Assembly: GCA_007129985.1 (NCBI GenBank)
Contig: SKUL01000237.1
Location: forward strand, 1-7,610
Length of the DNA stretch: 7,610 bases
Direction of reading: 5' to 3'
Origin: Flavobacteriales bacterium
GTDB lineage: Bacteria; Bacteroidota; Bacteroidia; Flavobacteriales_D; SKUL01
This document shows, piece by piece, positions 6,075-7,610 of the stretch. The notes under the pieces were generated by a model. It saw nothing but the letters and a program-made list of their open reading frames with translations, ran no database searches and was not told the DNA's origin. How positions within the stretch are numbered: position 1 is the first letter of the stretch; each line of letters starts with the position of its first letter. Both the position numbers and the translations under genes were made by a program.

Positions 6075-7610
6075 CTAGTAGATCGCGGGATATGCCGCCG
6101 GATCAGCCTCGTGCATAATGCCATAGGCAGCCTCCACAATGTCGTCAACGCTGGGTTTTGAGAAGTAATCTCCGTCCGATCCGTAGGCAGGGCGGTGGGC
6201 TTTTGCCGACAATGTACTTGGTTCGCTGTCCAGATGGTAGTATGCCTTTTGACCATTTACCACCTGATCGAGCATAAACGCTGTGGCGCCCCCGGGCACA
6301 TCTTCGTCAACAAAGAGCACGCGGTTTGTTTTGCGGATAGAGTCCGCGATGAGGTGATTAACGTCAAAAGGCAACAAGGTTCGCACGTCAACCAGTTCTA
6401 CGTCAATACCAAGTTCTTCGAGTTGCTCGGCAGCGCGTGTGCAAAGGTTAAAGGTTGAGCCGTATGACACGATGGTCAGGTCATTTCCGGTCCGGGTAAT
6501 TTCCGGAATCCCCAAAGGTACCGTGAACTCGCCCAGGTTGTTAGGTAGAATTTCCTTGGAGCGATAGCCATTCAAAGGCTCTACTACCAATGCCGGCTCA
6601 TCACTTTGAAGTAAAGTGTTGTACATACCGGCAGCGGTGAGCATGTTTCGCGGAACGCATACATGAATCCCTCGCACAAGGTGAATGATTCCTCCCATGG
6701 GTGAACCTGCGTGCCAGATCCCCTCCAGTCTATGTCCGCGCGTTCGAACAATCAATGGTGCCTTTTGTCCGGCTTTGGTGCGGTACTGCACAGTGGCCAG
6801 GTCGTCGCTCATGATTTGAAGGCAGTAAAGCAAGTAATCGAGGTACTGAATTTCAGCAATGGGGCGCAGTCCGCGCATGGCCATCCCGATTCCCTGACCA
6901 ACAATGGTGGCTTCACGGATTCCGGTGTCGGTTACGCGCAGGGTACCGAATTTTTCCTGCATCCCTTCCATACTTTGGTTAACCCCTCCAATTTTTCCTG
7001 TGTCTTCGCCAAAAGTCAGCAGGGTAGGGTATTTGCGGAACAGCGTTTCAAAATTGTCGCGCAAAATAATGCGGCCATCAACTTTGGGCGCGTCATTGTC
7101 AAACGTAGGAGCCACAATGCGAATGTTTTCTGCCCGCTCGGCGCTTTCGGAGTGTAATTGTCCGCTGTAGCGGTCGTGATTCATTTCTTTTTGCTCGCGA
7201 TACCACGTTGCCAGCTGGCTGCGCGTGCCGGAATTTTCTCCTCTCGTCGCTCTCAGGCCCTTTCGAACTGCCGTAAAGATGTCTTTTCGGGTCGCGTCGA
7301 AAGCGGTTTTCAACTCCTCAATGGCAGCTTGAATCAAGGCAGCATTGGAGCTTTCCGCTGCAAGTTGTTCGAGCATGGCCGTAGCTGTGGCAATTTCAGC
7401 TTTAATGGGACTGGTAAATGCTTCCCAGGCTGCTTTCTGCTCGGCGCGAACAGTTTTTTTGGCTTCGGCTTCAATCGCGTCCAGCTCTTCGGCGGTGGCA
7501 ATGGCTTCGCCTTCAAATCTGAATTCCAGAATCCATTTGCGGAACTGGTTGTTGCAATCGAATTCTTTTCCCCACTCCAGAAGTTCTTTGCTCTTGTAGC
7601 GCTCGTGCGA
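6075..7610 (-). CDS. Fused alpha/beta E1 component of a 2-oxoacid dehydrogenase complex, N-terminus cut by window edge
   Basis: The reading frame runs without a stop from the window edge to a TAG at 6077-6075, giving the last 511 residues; the ATG at 7376 is internal, not the start. Residues 1 to about 30 (SHERYKSKELLEW onward) are the end of an E1 alpha domain. Residues about 35-125 are an Ala/Glu/Lys-rich, probably helical linker. From about 162 the E1 beta part begins: GEDTGKIGGV (201-210), IREATIVGQGIG (231-242) with a Glu in the thiamine-diphosphate-activating position, and IWHAGSP (298-304) with the conserved active-site-region His. A transketolase C-terminal domain (about 365-500) follows, ending in HRPAYGSDGDYFSKP (472-486). 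The enzyme decarboxylates a 2-oxoacid and passes the acyl group to the lipoyl E2; pyruvate or branched-chain oxoacids are both possible and I cannot choose (pdhAB- or bkdAB-like). It acts in the cytoplasm. No E2 gene is in view, and no convincing terminator follows. Confidence 0.94.
   Translation of the reverse strand, partial: SHERYKSKELLEWGKEFDCNNQFRKWILEFRFEGEAIATAEELDAIEAEAKKTVRAEQKAAWEAFTSPIKAEIATATAMLEQLAAESSNAALIQAAIEELKTAFDATRKDIFTAVRKGLRATRGENSGTRSQLATWYREQKEMNHDRYSGQLHSESAERAENIRIVAPTFDNDAPKVDGRIILRDNFETLFRKYPTLLTFGEDTGKIGGVNQSMEGMQEKFGTLRVTDTGIREATIVGQGIGMAMRGLRPIAEIQYLDYLLYCLQIMSDDLATVQYRTKAGQKAPLIVRTRGHRLEGIWHAGSPMGGIIHLVRGIHVCVPRNMLTAAGMYNTLLQSDEPALVVEPLNGYRSKEILPNNLGEFTVPLGIPEITRTGNDLTIVSYGSTFNLCTRAAEQLEELGIDVELVDVRTLLPFDVNHLIADSIRKTNRVLFVDEDVPGGATAFMLDQVVNGQKAYYHLDSEPSTLSAKAHRPAYGSDGDYFSKPSVDDIVEAAYGIMHEADPAAYPAIY

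Noticed and set aside
6711..7157. A 148-codon plus-strand open frame antisense to the E1 gene
   Set aside because: It is antisense to conserved E1 beta motifs and overlaps another open plus-strand frame; neither resembles a real protein.
7374..7376. ATG at 7376 as the start of a separate E1 beta gene
   Set aside because: The frame stays open for 78 more codons to the window edge and those codons encode the recognisable end of an E1 alpha domain, so the ATG is internal.

Overview
The window reads as ordinary chromosomal DNA from a member of the Bacteroidota. Three observations support this. One is a type IX secretion (T9SS) C-terminal sorting domain on a secreted protein. Another is a TonB-dependent receptor with an N-terminal carboxypeptidase-regulatory-like domain. 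The third is a 2-oxoacid dehydrogenase E1 whose alpha and beta parts sit in one reading frame, an arrangement common in that phylum. An exact TAnnTTTG promoter element and the lack of clear Shine-Dalgarno sequences also fit. The sequence alone does not narrow the genus. No RNA genes, mobile elements, CRISPR arrays or long repeats were found.

All five genes lie on the minus strand, so transcription runs from high to low coordinates. From 7610 to 6075 is the C-terminal 511 residues of a fused E1 alpha/beta 2-oxoacid dehydrogenase, cut by the window edge. A 117-bp intergenic stretch (5958-6074) holds a probable Bacteroidota promoter. Next come a 1005-residue outer-membrane TonB-dependent receptor (5957-2940) and, 31 bp later, a 563-residue secreted alpha/beta-hydrolase-like protein with a T9SS tail (2908-1217). 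These two look like one transcription unit that ends at a strong hairpin terminator (1194-1163). Immediately after the terminator is murQ (1149-337), the MurNAc-6-phosphate etherase of peptidoglycan recycling. It overlaps by one base (TGATG) a conserved but uncharacterised protein that runs off the window at position 1.

Functionally the window has three blocks: central carbon metabolism (E1), a surface uptake/exoprotein pair (receptor plus T9SS hydrolase-like protein, with no SusD partner), and cell-wall recycling (murQ plus an unknown protein). The most interesting points are that the hydrolase-like protein lacks the nucleophilic serine of the GxSxG elbow (it reads G-H-G-T-G), and that a perfect-stem terminator ends only 13 nt before the murQ start codon, leaving no obvious room for a conventional murQ promoter. 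I did not find convincing evidence of a wholly new system.
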